Notes: generated from the sequence alone by a model not told the origin. DNA of 64,000 nucleotides from Streptomyces griseoluteus (GCF_004784465.1 NZ_SRRU01000001.1:992001-1056000), one strand, 5' to 3'. Shown: positions 9,217 to 17,777, counted from the stretch's first letter. Translations and numbers: made by a program.

Positions 9217-9801
9217 TAGCGTCGCAACCTCTGGACCAGGCGCCCCTCCGCGTGAACGGCGGGACACGGTGTCGGCGTCATGAAGGGCGCCCTGAATACG
9301 CCCCCCGTGTGGTCTTGAGTGACCGGCGCTGGATTCCCCCCTTGCTCACCGCCACTCGGCGCGGCGTCGCGCCCCCTGCGCCGGCTCGTTCCTGCGGCGG
9401 TCCGTGGCATTCCAGCACAGTGCCGGATCTCCAACAAGAGACGTACCCCGAGCTGTGACCTACGTGACGGCGTGTGATCCGGGGGTCACGACGGGTGGAA
9501 CCGGATCACCCGTATAGGTGGGCAATTCCGGCGAGTCGAGTGCCTGTGCGGGACCCTCGAACGGTGTCCCAGTCGCCATGATCAGGAGCGGAATGGTGGG
9601 TTCAGTCGACCAATGTCCGTTTCATCGCCCAAGGCCCACAGTCTGAATTGACCCATTTGTGTAGCTCGTAGTGAGCAAACTCACACCCCGATCACGGGTG
9701 GTTCACGTGAGTGACGGGGATTCGCATGTTTAGCCTGACGCTTTACAGGATGAGCGGCTCTGCCCATTCCCACCCGATCACGACGCCACAGGACGACAAC
9801 G
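9217..9801. other. Intergenic region upstream of cvnA and of the small gene at 9802
   Basis: There is no gene here. Visible elements are an inverted repeat GTGATCCG (9474-9481) / CGGATCAC (9502-9509), several GTGAC/GTCAC words, and a BldD-type box at 9670-9684. The short palindrome TTCACGTGA lies near 9705-9715. Divergent promoters for cvnA (minus) and the small gene (plus) must lie here, but I could not fix their -10/-35 elements. Confidence 0.5.
9670..9684. promoter_or_regulatory. BldD-like operator candidate
   Basis: AGTGA, six bases, TCAC matches the general BldD half-site pattern AGTGA(n)TCAC known from Streptomyces. It lies 118 nt upstream of the 9802 gene and about 450 nt upstream of cvnA. 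The match is to a short motif and could be chance. Confidence 0.35.
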
Positions 9802-9996
9802 GTGAAGACGACGATGATGTTCCAGACGACGGCGAACCCGCGACGCACGACGCTGGCGCACCTGAACGACGCCGGCGAACTGCGGATCGCCGAGCTGCCC
9901 GAGCACCCCACCGACCTCCCCGACCGGACCGCCAACCCCCGGCGCACCATTCTGATGGAGCTGCCCGCCTCCGCCGTGGCCGAGGCCGGCGTCTGA
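9802..9996 (+). CDS. Small 64-residue protein with duplicated TANPRRT motif, unknown function
   Basis: I do not recognise a named family. The protein has two near-identical segments, TTANPRRTTLAHL near residues 9-21 and RTANPRRTILMEL near 42-54, around a linker rich in Glu, Leu, Pro and Asp. It has no signal peptide or membrane helix. The GTG start has AGGA about 9 nt upstream; ATG codons at 9814 and 9817 are alternatives. Support for a real gene comes from codon use like its neighbours and from a perfect 14-bp terminator with a T5 run starting 16 nt after the stop. A BldD-like box lies upstream. It appears to be monocistronic. I have a vague memory of similar small proteins in other streptomycetes but cannot verify it. 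Confidence 0.6.
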   Translation: MKTTMMFQTTANPRRTTLAHLNDAGELRIAELPEHPTDLPDRTANPRRTILMELPASAVAEAGV

Positions 9997-10386
9997 GCGC
10001 ACCCGTCCCGGCCGAGCGCGGCCCGGCGGCCCGTCCACCCGTGACGGCCCACCGGGCCGCGCTCGTTTTTCCGGCCCGACGGATTACCGCCACGGCGAGG
10101 GATATCGGCTCTCCCGCTAATCCCGGCCCGCCCTTTTTCCGGCCTCGTCCGGCGGCATTACCCGTAATGCGCCCCTGCCCCGGCTCCCTGCCCGGGCGGC
10201 CCGTGCCACCACTGGGTCACCGCCCCGCCGGGCAGTCGCCCCTGGCCATCGGAAATCCCGAATTAATCCGCCCCCGTTTCCACGCCGTATAACCGCCACC
10301 CGCACCACCGGCCGAACGCCGGACGCGCGGACCGGTTAACCTGGGACGTCAGTACGCCGGTTCTCAGTGAGAGGCGCCAGAATCCC
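9997..10386. other. Intergenic region between the small gene and the FAH-family gene
   Basis: The first 75 bases hold the terminator of the small gene. The rest is comparatively rich in AT steps and contains a GGTTAACC palindrome near 10334-10341, possibly part of the promoter of the FAH-family/gltX unit (TAACCT could be its -10). No gene is supported. Confidence 0.4.
10013..10070 (+). terminator. Strong rho-independent terminator of the 9802 gene
   Basis: Perfect 14-bp arms at 10013-10026 and 10052-10065, reading CGAGCGCGGCCCGG / CCGGGCCGCGCTCG, are followed by TTTTT. The loop can fold further (GGCC pairs). It lies 16 nt after the small gene's stop. Confidence 0.85.
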
Positions 10387-11172
10387 GTGCGCATCGCCAG
10401 GTTCTCCATCGACGGGAACGTAGCCTTCGGCGCGGTCGAGGGCGACAAGCAGGACGAGCTCGTCCTCGACATCATCAAGGGCATCCCCTTCGCCGACCAC
10501 GAGCTGTCCGGCACCAAGGTGCCCCTCAGCAAGGTCCGGCTGCTCCCCCCGGTGCTCCCCAACAAGGTCGTGGCCTTCGGCCGCAACTACGCCGAGCACG
10601 CCAGGGAACTGGGCAGCGAGGTGCCGGACGTCCCGTTCGCCTTCTTCAAGCCCTCCACCTCGGTGATCGGCCCCGGCGACGACATCCAGTACCCGCCCTT
10701 CACCAGGGAACTCCACTACGAGGCCGAGCTGGCCGTGGTCATCGGCCGCATGTGCCGCGAGGTCCCGCGCGAGCGCGTCAAGGACGTCATCTTCGGCTAC
10801 ACCTGCGCCAACGACGTCACCGCCCGCGATGTGCAGCGCGCCGAGAAGCAGTGGGCCCGCGCCAAGGGCTTCGACTCCTCCTGCCCGCTCGGCCCCTGGG
10901 TGGAGACGGACATCGACCTGGCCCGCGCGAACGACCTCACCGTCCAGCTCACCCTCAACGGCGAGCAGCGCCAGCTCGGGCGCACCAGCGAGATGGTCCA
11001 CCCCATCGAGGACCTGATCGTCAACATCTCCGAGGCCATGACGCTGCTCCCCGGCGACGTGATCCTCACCGGCACCCCCGCGGGCGTCGGCTCCATGAGC
11101 GTCGGCGACGAGGTCGCCGTCACCATCGAAGGCATCGGCACTCTCACCAACAAGGTTGTCAAGCGTGGCTAG
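10387..11172 (+). CDS. Fumarylacetoacetate hydrolase (FAH)-family protein
   Basis: A 261-residue FAH-superfamily enzyme, likely hydrolysing or decarboxylating a beta-diketo acid in the cytoplasm. The C-terminal FAH fold shows the metal-binding pattern HYEAELAVVIG near 111-121, GYTCANDVTARD near 137-148 and the loop TGTPAGVG near 238. The N-terminal 60 residues form the small leader domain usual for this size class. The substrate cannot be told from sequence; oxaloacetate decarboxylase-like and acylpyruvase-like activities occur in the family. Its stop overlaps the start of gltX by 8 nt, so the two are one transcription unit, an arrangement I recall from other streptomycetes. Confidence 0.9.
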   Translation: MRIARFSIDGNVAFGAVEGDKQDELVLDIIKGIPFADHELSGTKVPLSKVRLLPPVLPNKVVAFGRNYAEHARELGSEVPDVPFAFFKPSTSVIGPGDDIQYPPFTRELHYEAELAVVIGRMCREVPRERVKDVIFGYTCANDVTARDVQRAEKQWARAKGFDSSCPLGPWVETDIDLARANDLTVQLTLNGEQRQLGRTSEMVHPIEDLIVNISEAMTLLPGDVILTGTPAGVGSMSVGDEVAVTIEGIGTLTNKVVKRG

Positions 11173-12640
11173 CGCACCTGTACGCGTCCGTTTCTGTCCC
11201 TCGCCCACCGGTAACCCCCATGTGGGCCTGGTGCGCACCGCCCTGTTCAACTGGGCGTTCGCCCGCCACCACGAGGGCACCCTGGTCTTCCGGATCGAGG
11301 ACACCGACGCGGCCCGCGACTCCGAGGAGTCCTACAACCAGCTCCTGGACGCCATGCGCTGGCTCGGCTTCGACTGGGACGAGGGCCCCGAGGTCGGCGG
11401 CCCGCACGCGCCGTACCGCCAGTCGCAGCGGATGGACATCTACCAGGACGTCGCGAACAAGCTCCTGGACGGCGGCTACGCCTACCACTGCTACTGCTCC
11501 CAGGACGAGCTGGACACCCGCCGCGAGGCCGCCCGCGCCGCGGGCAAGCCCTCCGGGTACGACGGCCACTGCCGCGAGCTGAGCGCCGCGCAGGTCGAGG
11601 AGTTCAAGGCCCAGGGCCGCGAGCCGATCGTGCGTTTCCGGATGCCGGACGAGCCGATCACCTTCGACGACCTGGTGCGCGGCGAGATCACCTACCTCCC
11701 GGAGAACGTCCCGGACTACGGCATCGTGCGCGCGAACGGCGCCCCGCTGTACACCCTGGTGAACCCGGTCGACGACGCGCTGATGGACATCACCCACGTC
11801 CTGCGCGGCGAGGACCTGCTCTCCTCCACCCCGCGCCAGATCGCCCTCTACAAGGCGCTCATGGAGCTGGGCATCGCCAAGCAGATCCCGGCCTTCGGCC
11901 ACCTGCCGTACGTGATGGGCGAGGGCAACAAGAAGCTCTCCAAGCGCGACCCGCAGGCCTCGCTCAACCTCTACCGCGAGCGCGGCTTCCTGCCCGAGGG
12001 CCTGCTCAACTACCTCTCCCTGCTGGGCTGGTCGCTCTCGGCGGACCAGGACATCTTCTCGATCGCTGAGATGGTGGCCGCCTTCGACATCTCGGACGTG
12101 AACCCCAACCCGGCGCGCTTCGACCTGAAGAAGTGCGAGGCGATCAACGCCGACCACATCCGGCTGCTCGACGTGAAGGACTTCACCGAGCGCTGCACCC
12201 CGTGGCTGAAGGCCCCGGTCGCCCCCTGGGCGCCGGAGGACTTCGACGAGGCCAAGTGGCAGGCGATCGCCCCGCACGCCCAGACCCGGGTCAAGGTGCT
12301 CTCCGAGATCACCGACAACGTCGACTTCCTCTTCCTGCCCGAGCCCGTCTTCGACGAGGCTTCGTGGAGCAAGGCCATGAAGGAAGGCTCGGACGCGCTG
12401 CTGCGCACCGCGCGGGAGAAGCTCGAGTCCGCCGACTGGACCTCGGCCGAATCCCTCAAGGAGGCCGTCCTGGCCGCCGGCGAGGCCCACGGTCTCAAGC
12501 TCGGCAAGGCCCAGGCCCCGGTCCGCGTGGCCGTGACCGGCCGCACCGTCGGCCTCCCCCTGTTCGAGTCCCTGGAGGTACTCGGCAAGGAGAAGACGCT
12601 GGCCCGCATCGACGCCGCACTGGAGCGGCTCGCGGCGTAA
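11165..12640 (+). CDS. gltX: Glutamyl-tRNA synthetase
   Basis: A 491-residue class I aminoacyl-tRNA synthetase that charges tRNA-Glu (and, in actinobacteria that lack GlnRS, also tRNA-Gln for later amidation). The HIGH-type motif PSPTGNPHVG lies near residues 12-21 and the KMSKS-type KKLSKRD near 257-263. The gene is full length. The GTG start at 11165 has AAGG 9 nt upstream and overlaps the FAH-family gene by 8 nt. A terminator hairpin follows at 12657. The Glu and Gln tRNAs it would serve are encoded about 1 kb downstream. Confidence 0.97.
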   Translation: MASAPVRVRFCPSPTGNPHVGLVRTALFNWAFARHHEGTLVFRIEDTDAARDSEESYNQLLDAMRWLGFDWDEGPEVGGPHAPYRQSQRMDIYQDVANKLLDGGYAYHCYCSQDELDTRREAARAAGKPSGYDGHCRELSAAQVEEFKAQGREPIVRFRMPDEPITFDDLVRGEITYLPENVPDYGIVRANGAPLYTLVNPVDDALMDITHVLRGEDLLSSTPRQIALYKALMELGIAKQIPAFGHLPYVMGEGNKKLSKRDPQASLNLYRERGFLPEGLLNYLSLLGWSLSADQDIFSIAEMVAAFDISDVNPNPARFDLKKCEAINADHIRLLDVKDFTERCTPWLKAPVAPWAPEDFDEAKWQAIAPHAQTRVKVLSEITDNVDFLFLPEPVFDEASWSKAMKEGSDALLRTAREKLESADWTSAESLKEAVLAAGEAHGLKLGKAQAPVRVAVTGRTVGLPLFESLEVLGKEKTLARIDAALERLAA

Positions 12641-12656
12641 CGAACGCCACACCGCC

Positions 12657-12689
12657 AGGGGCGGCATCCGGCCACCGGATGCCGTCCCT
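12657..12689 (+). terminator. Hairpin terminator of gltX
   Basis: A nine-base-pair core GGCATCCGG / CCGGATGCC with CCA loop is flanked by AGGG / CCCT pairing, 16 nt after the gltX stop. Confidence 0.7.
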
Positions 12690-12739
12690 CGGCGTTCCGG
12701 CGCGCTGCCGCGGGGGTGGGCGCCCGTTACCGTCGGCCC

Positions 12740-13468
12740 ATGAGCATCCGAGCCGTGGTCTGGGACGTGGACGACACCCTTTTCGACTACACCACCGCCG
12801 ACCGTGAGGGCATGCGGGCACACCTGCTGGCGGAGGGGCTGCTCGCCCGGTTCGAGACGCCGGAACAGGCGCTCGCGGCGTGGCGGACGGCGACCGAGGC
12901 CCACTGGGCCCGGCACGCGGCGGGGGAGGCCACCTTCGAGGGGCAGCGGCTGGACCGGGTGCGGGCCTTCCTGGGCGCGGAACTCAGTGACGCCGAGGCT
13001 GAGGAATGGTTTCTGCGCTACGTCGGGCACTACCAGGCGGCCTGGCAGGTCTTCCCGGACGTGCTGCCCGCCCTGGACGCCCTCCCGGAGCACCGGCACG
13101 CGGTGCTGTCCAACTCCAGCCTGACCGTCCAGGAGCACAAGCTGCGCACCCTGGGCCTGCGGGACCGGTTCGAGTCCGTGCTGTGCGCCGTCGAGCTGGG
13201 GGTGTCCAAGCCGGCCGCCGGGGCCTTCCTGGCCGCCTGCGAGGGGCTGGGGCTGCCCCCGCACGAGGTGGCGTACGTCGGGGACCATCCGGAGATCGAC
13301 GGGCGGGGCGCGGCGGAGGCCGGGATGATGTCCGTATGGATCGACCGGGGCGGCCCGCACGCGCGGGCGGCCGGGACGGTCCTGGCGCACCGGATCACCA
13401 GCCTCGCCGAACTCCCGGCGCTGGTCCGCTCGGATACCCGTTTTGGAGCCCCGTCCACCTTCGGGTAA
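12740..13468 (+). CDS. HAD-superfamily phosphatase
   Basis: A 242-residue haloacid-dehalogenase-type hydrolase, class I cap. Motif I is WDVDDTLFDY (Asp9 nucleophile and Asp11), motif II LSNSS near 130, the motif III Lys lies in GVSKPAAGAF near 156, and motif IV is YVGDHPEIDGRGA near 180. The substrate is unknown; relatives dephosphorylate small phosphometabolites. The ATG at 12740 gives the standard start two residues before the core strand. It lies between the gltX terminator and the tRNA cluster and appears to be its own unit. Confidence 0.9.
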   Translation: MSIRAVVWDVDDTLFDYTTADREGMRAHLLAEGLLARFETPEQALAAWRTATEAHWARHAAGEATFEGQRLDRVRAFLGAELSDAEAEEWFLRYVGHYQAAWQVFPDVLPALDALPEHRHAVLSNSSLTVQEHKLRTLGLRDRFESVLCAVELGVSKPAAGAFLAACEGLGLPPHEVAYVGDHPEIDGRGAAEAGMMSVWIDRGGPHARAAGTVLAHRITSLAELPALVRSDTRFGAPSTFG

Positions 13469-13559
13469 TGTTCTTCCTGCGCCGAGGGGAACGGGCCGAA
13501 AGGCCGGGCCCCAGGCGCATCTGCTAGAACAAGATCCCCGCTCGGGGCTTGCGTTCCAG

Positions 13560-13631
13560 TGGCCTATGGTGTAATTGGCAGCACGACTGATTCTGGTTCA
13601 GTTAGTCTTGGTTCGAGTCCAGGTAGGCCAG
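13560..13631 (+). tRNA. tRNA-Gln (anticodon CTG), copy 1
   Basis: A 72-nt cloverleaf: acceptor TGGCCTA / TAGGCCA with discriminator G, anticodon arm ACTGA-TTCTGGT-TCAGT, and T-loop GGTTCGAGTCC. CCA is not encoded. It differs from copy 2 by a compensatory C-G to T-A pair in the acceptor stem. Confidence 0.97.
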
Positions 13632-13670
13632 CTCGCAGAGCTCATCTGCACCCGCGGATCTTGTCCGCGA

Positions 13671-13743
13671 GCCCCCGTTGTGTAGCGGCCTAGCACGCTG
13701 CCCTCTCAAGGCAGTAGCGCCGGTTCGAATCCGGTCGGGGGTA
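13671..13743 (+). tRNA. tRNA-Glu (anticodon CTC), copy 1
   Basis: A 73-nt cloverleaf: acceptor GCCCCCG / CGGGGGT (G-T at the first pair), anticodon arm CTGCC-CTCTCAA-GGCAG, and T-arm CCGGTTCGAATCCGG. Its anticodon stem carries T-A where copies 2 and 3 have C-G. Confidence 0.97.
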
Positions 13744-13771
13744 CTGGTTCCGATCACTCGGAATCGCTAGG

Positions 13772-13844
13772 GCCCCCGTTGTGTAGCGGCCTAGCACGCC
13801 GCCCTCTCAAGGCGGTAGCGCCGGTTCGAATCCGGTCGGGGGTA
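13772..13844 (+). tRNA. tRNA-Glu (anticodon CTC), copy 2
   Basis: A 73-nt cloverleaf with anticodon arm CCGCC-CTCTCAA-GGCGG. It is identical to copy 3 and differs from copy 1 only in the anticodon stem. Confidence 0.97.
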
Positions 13845-13865
13845 CTGACTGGTCTAAACCATCAT

Positions 13866-13937
13866 TGGTCTATGGTGTAATTGGCAGCACGACTGATTCT
13901 GGTTCAGTTAGTCTTGGTTCGAGTCCAGGTAGACCAG
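13866..13937 (+). tRNA. tRNA-Gln (anticodon CTG), copy 2
   Basis: A 72-nt cloverleaf: acceptor TGGTCTA / TAGACCA with discriminator G and anticodon loop TTCTGGT. Outside the acceptor stem it matches copy 1. Confidence 0.97.
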
Positions 13938-13965
13938 CTCGGACCTGCGGAAACGCAGTGTCCAG

Positions 13966-14038
13966 GCCCCCGTTGTGTAGCGGCCTAGCACGCCGCCCTC
14001 TCAAGGCGGTAGCGCCGGTTCGAATCCGGTCGGGGGTA
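13966..14038 (+). tRNA. tRNA-Glu (anticodon CTC), copy 3
   Basis: A 73-nt cloverleaf identical to copy 2. It is the last gene of the Gln-Glu-Glu-Gln-Glu cluster, followed 6 nt later by a terminator stem. Confidence 0.97.
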
Positions 14039-14044
14039 CAGAAG

Positions 14045-14084
14045 GAAGGCTCCTCGCGTAAGCGGGGGGCCTTCGCTGTTTTCC
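14045..14084 (+). terminator. Terminator of the tRNA cluster
   Basis: A 13-bp stem (two G-T pairs) from 14045 to 14074 with GTAA loop is followed by GCTGTTTTCC. Its position directly after the last tRNA suggests one precursor transcript for all five tRNAs. Confidence 0.85.
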
Positions 14085-14133
14085 GGGCCCGGTCCCAACA
14101 GCCGCTCGCCGTGGCCCGGTTGAGCAGAACAGG

Positions 14134-14177
14134 CCGGGCGGGAGCGGGCCGCGGCGTTGGGGCCCGCTCCCGCCCGG
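14134..14177 (-). terminator. Terminator of ndgR
   Basis: Perfect 17-bp arms at 14134-14150 and 14161-14177 (CCGGGCGGGAGCGGGCC and its complement) with a 10-nt loop lie 30 nt beyond the ndgR stop. Confidence 0.8.
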
Positions 14178-14207
14178 GGGGAAGCGTGGAATCGGTCGCG
14201 TCGGCGC

Positions 14208-14924
14208 TCAGCCGGAGCGGCGCAGCGCCTCGGACAGCCGGGAGGCCGCGTCGATCACCGCCTGGGCGTGCATCCGGCCGGGGTGCCTGGTCAGCCGCTC
14301 GATCGGTCCGGAGACCGAGACGGCGGCCACCACGCGGTTGGACGGCCCGCGCACCGGCGCCGAGACCGAGGCCACGCCAGGCTCCCGCTCGCCGATCGAC
14401 TGCGCCCAGCCCCGGCGGCGCACCCCGGACAGCGCCGTCGCCGTGAAGCGCGCCCCCTGCAGACCCCGGTGCAGCCGCTCGGGCTCCTCCCAGGCCATGA
14501 GGATCTGCGCCGAGGAACCCGCCTTCATCGTGAGTGTCGAGCCCACCGGCACCGTGTCCCGCAGTCCGGACAGCCGCTCCGCGGCCGCCACACAGATCCG
14601 CATGTCACCCTGGCGCCGGTAGAGCTGCGCGCTCTCGCCCGTCACGTCCCGCAGGTGTGTGAGCACCGGGCCGGCCGTCGCCAGCAGCCGGTCCTCGCCG
14701 GCCGCCGCGGCCAGCTCCGACAGGCGCGGGCCCAGGATGAACCGGCCCTGCATGTCCCGCGCCACCAGTCGGTGGTGCTCCAGAGCCACGGCCAGCCGGT
14801 GGGCCGTGGGTCGTGCCAGTCCGGTGGCCCCGACCAGACCCGCGAGGGTGGCCGGACCGGACTCCAGAGCGCTCAGGACAAGGGCCGCCTTGTCCAGAAC
14901 GCCGACGCCGCTACTGTTGTCCAT
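14208..14924 (-). CDS. ndgR: IclR-family regulator NdgR
   Basis: A 238-residue IclR-type regulator. A winged HTH at about 10-65 contains the helix pair [19 protein letters not shown]. The IclR effector domain follows from about 80. In S. coelicolor NdgR controls leuCD and other amino-acid genes and affects growth on different nitrogen sources and antibiotic production (established). The ATG at 14924 has GGGAG 9 nt upstream. It is divergent from leuC across a 197-bp gap that contains a 7-3-7 inverted repeat next to its start, suited to autoregulation and leuCD control. It ends in its own terminator. Confidence 0.95.
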   Translation of the reverse strand: MDNSSGVGVLDKAALVLSALESGPATLAGLVGATGLARPTAHRLAVALEHHRLVARDMQGRFILGPRLSELAAAAGEDRLLATAGPVLTHLRDVTGESAQLYRRQGDMRICVAAAERLSGLRDTVPVGSTLTMKAGSSAQILMAWEEPERLHRGLQGARFTATALSGVRRRGWAQSIGEREPGVASVSAPVRGPSNRVVAAVSVSGPIERLTRHPGRMHAQAVIDAASRLSEALRRSG

Positions 14925-14938
14925 GCAACGATACTCCC

Positions 14939-14955
14939 GTCTCACTCTGTGAAAC
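14939..14955. promoter_or_regulatory. Candidate NdgR operator in the ndgR-leuC gap
   Basis: GTCTCAC, TCT, GTGAAAC is a 7-3-7 inverted repeat with one mismatch, 15 nt from the ndgR start codon. IclR-family regulators bind such short palindromes and NdgR is known to bind this gap in S. coelicolor. Assigning this exact repeat is inference. The gap also holds a longer hairpin (GTACGGCGGGCGC with GCGCCCGTAC, about 15009-15039) in the leuC leader. Confidence 0.45.
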
Positions 14956-15121
14956 GCAAGTTCAATTTTCTCCGGAACGCGCCACTCTTGAAGCACACGG
15001 CGGCCCGCGTACGGCGGGCGCGGTGCAAGGCGCCCGTACGCACCGAGATCACGGCGCGGGCGTCGCTTCCTCAGGTTCTCTAGATGTGTCGGCGGAACCG
15101 TGGCCGGCCGGAGGGAAAGCG

Positions 15122-16549
15122 ATGGGTAGGACACTCGCGGAGAAGGTCTGGGACGACCATGTCGTCCGGCGCGCCGAGGGCGAGCCCGACCTTCTCTACA
15201 TCGATCTGCACCTGCTGCACGAGGTGACCAGCCCGCAGGCGTTCGACGGTCTCCGTAAGAGCGGTCGCGGGGTCCGTCGTCTCGACCTGACCATCGCCAC
15301 CGAGGACCACAACACCCCGACGCTCGACATCGACAAGCCGATCGCGGACCCGGTCTCGCGGGCCCAGTTGGAGACGCTGCGCAAGAACTGCGCGGAGTTC
15401 GGGGTGCGGCTGCACCCGCTGGGTGATGTCGAGCAGGGCGTGGTGCACGTGGTCGGCCCGCAGCTCGGGCTGACGCAGCCCGGTACGACCGTGGTGTGCG
15501 GCGACTCCCACACCTCCACGCACGGTGCGTTCGGGGCGCTCGCCTTCGGTATCGGCACCTCGCAGGTCGAGCACGTACTGGCGACCCAGACGCTGCCGAT
15601 GGCCCGCCCGAAGACCATGGCGATCACCGTGGAGGGCGAACTGCCCGAGGGCGTCACCGCCAAGGACCTGATCCTGGCGATCATCGCCCGGATCGGCACC
15701 GGCGGCGGCCAGGGCTACGTCCTGGAGTACCGCGGCTCCGCCATCGAGAAGCTGTCGATGGAGGCGCGGATGACCATCTGCAACATGTCCATCGAGGCCG
15801 GCGCCCGCGCGGGCATGATCGCCCCCGACGAGACCACCTTCGCCTACCTGAAGGGGCGCCCGCACGCCCCGGAGGGTGCCGACTGGGACGAGGCGGTGGA
15901 GTACTGGAGGACGCTGCGCACCGACGACGACGCGGTCTTCGACGCCGAGGTCGTCATCGACGCGGCCGGACTCTCCCCGTTCGTCACCTGGGGCACCAAC
16001 CCCGGCCAGGGAGCGCCGCTTTCGTCGCACGTCCCCGACCCGGCTTCGTACGAAGACGCATCGGAGCGCCACGCCGCCGAAAAGGCCCTGGAATACATGG
16101 GGTTGACCGCCGGGCAGCCGCTGCGGGACATCGCCGTGGACACCGTCTTCGTAGGCTCCTGCACCAACGGCCGCATCGAGGACCTGCGCTCGGTCGCCGA
16201 GATCCTCAAGGACCGCAAAGTCGCCGACGGTGTACGGATGCTGGTCGTCCCCGGCTCCGCGCGAGTGGGCCTGCAGGCCGTCTCCGAGGGGCTGGACGTG
16301 GTCTTCAAGGAGGCCGGTGCCGAATGGCGGTACGCGGGCTGCTCGATGTGCCTGGGCATGAACCCCGACCAGCTCGCGCCGGGGGAGCGCTCCGCCTCCA
16401 CCTCCAACCGCAACTTCGAGGGCAGGCAGGGCAAGGGCGGCCGCACGCACCTGGTCTCGCCGCAGGTCGCCGCCGCCACCGCCGTCCTCGGTCACCTCGG
16501 CTCGCCCGCCGACCTGTCCGACACCCCCGTGTCCGCTGGAGTGCGATAA
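15122..16549 (+). CDS. leuC: 3-isopropylmalate dehydratase large subunit
   Basis: A 475-residue aconitase-superfamily subunit that isomerises 2-isopropylmalate to 3-isopropylmalate in leucine synthesis, together with LeuD. The three cysteine ligands of the 4Fe-4S cluster are visible in [10 protein letters not shown] near 345 and [10 protein letters not shown] near 406-409. The substrate motif [12 protein letters not shown] is near 128. The ATG start has GGAGGG upstream. leuD starts 2 nt after its stop. Expression is probably under NdgR from the adjacent divergent gap. Confidence 0.97.
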   Translation: MGRTLAEKVWDDHVVRRAEGEPDLLYIDLHLLHEVTSPQAFDGLRKSGRGVRRLDLTIATEDHNTPTLDIDKPIADPVSRAQLETLRKNCAEFGVRLHPLGDVEQGVVHVVGPQLGLTQPGTTVVCGDSHTSTHGAFGALAFGIGTSQVEHVLATQTLPMARPKTMAITVEGELPEGVTAKDLILAIIARIGTGGGQGYVLEYRGSAIEKLSMEARMTICNMSIEAGARAGMIAPDETTFAYLKGRPHAPEGADWDEAVEYWRTLRTDDDAVFDAEVVIDAAGLSPFVTWGTNPGQGAPLSSHVPDPASYEDASERHAAEKALEYMGLTAGQPLRDIAVDTVFVGSCTNGRIEDLRSVAEILKDRKVADGVRMLVVPGSARVGLQAVSEGLDVVFKEAGAEWRYAGCSMCLGMNPDQLAPGERSASTSNRNFEGRQGKGGRTHLVSPQVAAATAVLGHLGSPADLSDTPVSAGVR

Positions 16550-16551
16550 CG

Positions 16552-17145
16552 ATGGAAGCCTTCACCACCCACACCGGCCGGGCCGTGCCGCTGCGCCGCA
16601 GCAACGTCGACACCGACCAGATCATCCCCGCCCACTGGCTCAAGAAGGTCACCCGCGACGGCTTCGAGGACGGTCTCTTCGAGGCCTGGCGCAAGGACGA
16701 CACCTTCGTCCTCAACCGCCCCGAGCGGCAGGGCGCCACGGTCCTGGTCGCCGGCCCCGACTTCGGCACCGGCTCCTCCCGCGAGCACGCCGTCTGGGCG
16801 CTGCAGAACTACGGCTTCAAGGCCGTGATCTCCGCCCGCTTCGCCGACATCTTCCGCGGCAACTCGCTGAAGAACGGCCTGCTCACAGTGGTGCTGGAGC
16901 AGAAGATCGTGGACGCGCTCTGGGAGCTGACCGAACGCGACCCCGAGGCCGCGATCACGGTCGACCTCGAAGCCCGTGAGGTGCGCGCCGAGGGCATCAC
17001 CGCCTCCTTCGAGCTGGACGAGAACTCCCGCTGGCGGCTGCTGAACGGTCTGGACGACATCTCCCTCACCCTGCGCGACGAGGACGACATCGCCGCCTTC
17101 GAGAAGGCCCGCCCGGCGCACAAGCCCCGCACGCTGACAAGCTGA
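16552..17145 (+). CDS. leuD: 3-isopropylmalate dehydratase small subunit
   Basis: A 197-residue swivel-domain subunit partnering LeuC. The family motifs [14 protein letters not shown] near 18-31 and [17 protein letters not shown] near 68-84 are intact. The length is normal. It lies 2 nt after leuC, and the unit ends in a long hairpin at 17190-17224. Confidence 0.97.
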   Translation: MEAFTTHTGRAVPLRRSNVDTDQIIPAHWLKKVTRDGFEDGLFEAWRKDDTFVLNRPERQGATVLVAGPDFGTGSSREHAVWALQNYGFKAVISARFADIFRGNSLKNGLLTVVLEQKIVDALWELTERDPEAAITVDLEAREVRAEGITASFELDENSRWRLLNGLDDISLTLRDEDDIAAFEKARPAHKPRTLTS

Positions 17146-17189
17146 GCAACCGCTCGCACACATAAGGTTTCGGCCACCTCGACGGCCGC

Positions 17190-17224
17190 CGCGTACCCCC
17201 GATCGCCACGATTGGGGGTACGCG
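17190..17224 (+). terminator. Terminator of leuCD
   Basis: An 11-bp perfect stem CGCGTACCCCC / GGGGGTACGCG is extended inward by GATCG / CGATT pairing to about 16 bp with a CCA loop. No T-run follows. Confidence 0.75.
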
Positions 17225-17408
17225 CATGTCCGGGCCCGGACGCCCGCGAGCGCACTCAGCGTGCTCCTCAACTCCCCTTCACCGCAACGAAGTTGCAGTT
17301 CCGGGCGGGCTCCGGCGGCGCCCCCTCCCCGAGCCCCGAAACGGCGCGCGGAGGCGGCAGTTGCCCCCTGCGCAGGCGACAACTCGCCCCAGATGGCACA
17401 ATCTGTGC

Positions 17409-17639
17409 ATGGAACACGACGGCCAACTCCAGCTCTATGCGGCAGTCGCGGACCAACTCAAACAAGCGCACGCAACCGTGCGCACACTGCAAGTCCCGGA
17501 GGGCGTACGGATGGCGCTGACCCGGAAGCTGCTGGTCATTACGGCCGCGGCCAAACATGATCCCGCCGGCGCGGCAACGCGTCTCGAACGATTCACCGCG
17601 GACCTCGAAGCGGGACGGATGCCCGAAGAGGACCGCTGA
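17409..17639 (+). CDS. Conserved small protein of unknown function (76 residues)
   Basis: A mostly helical, soluble protein with no membrane segment. I recognise it only as a small protein that sits between leuD and hupS in streptomycetes (memory of synteny). Features: an N-terminal amphipathic helix (QLYAAVADQLKQAHATVRTL), then VPEGVRMALTRKLLVITAAAKHD and an acidic C-terminus. The ATG at 17409 gives the start. The mixed charge and length would suit a small DNA- or protein-binding helical hairpin, but no function can be assigned. Confidence 0.7.
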   Translation: MEHDGQLQLYAAVADQLKQAHATVRTLQVPEGVRMALTRKLLVITAAAKHDPAGAATRLERFTADLEAGRMPEEDR

Positions 17640-17697
17640 ATCCAGTTCGGGACCGCCGAAACCGATGCGGCACAAGGGTGAGAAGCCCGTTTCGTGT

Positions 17698-17726
17698 TTG
17701 ATTTGCGGTATATATCTGCCTAACGT
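17698..17726 (+). promoter_or_regulatory. Vegetative-type promoter of hupS
   Basis: TTGATT (17698-17703), a 17-nt spacer, then TAACGT (17721-17726), which is a good SigHrdB-type pattern. The start codon is 52 nt downstream of the -10. Confidence 0.6.
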
Positions 17727-17777
17727 GCGAAAAAGCTTGAACACTTTCGTTCTGGCGATGTCTCCGAAGGGGAAGAC

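Noticed and set aside
6685-9219. Long plus-strand frame (844 codons) opposite the right-hand cvnA
   Set aside because: An antisense shadow of a strongly conserved coding gene, with no ribosome site and unnatural composition.
13560-14038. tRNA-linked integration site
   Set aside because: No integrase gene and no duplicated tRNA 3' end bounding an insert was seen; the repeated tRNAs are complete genes.
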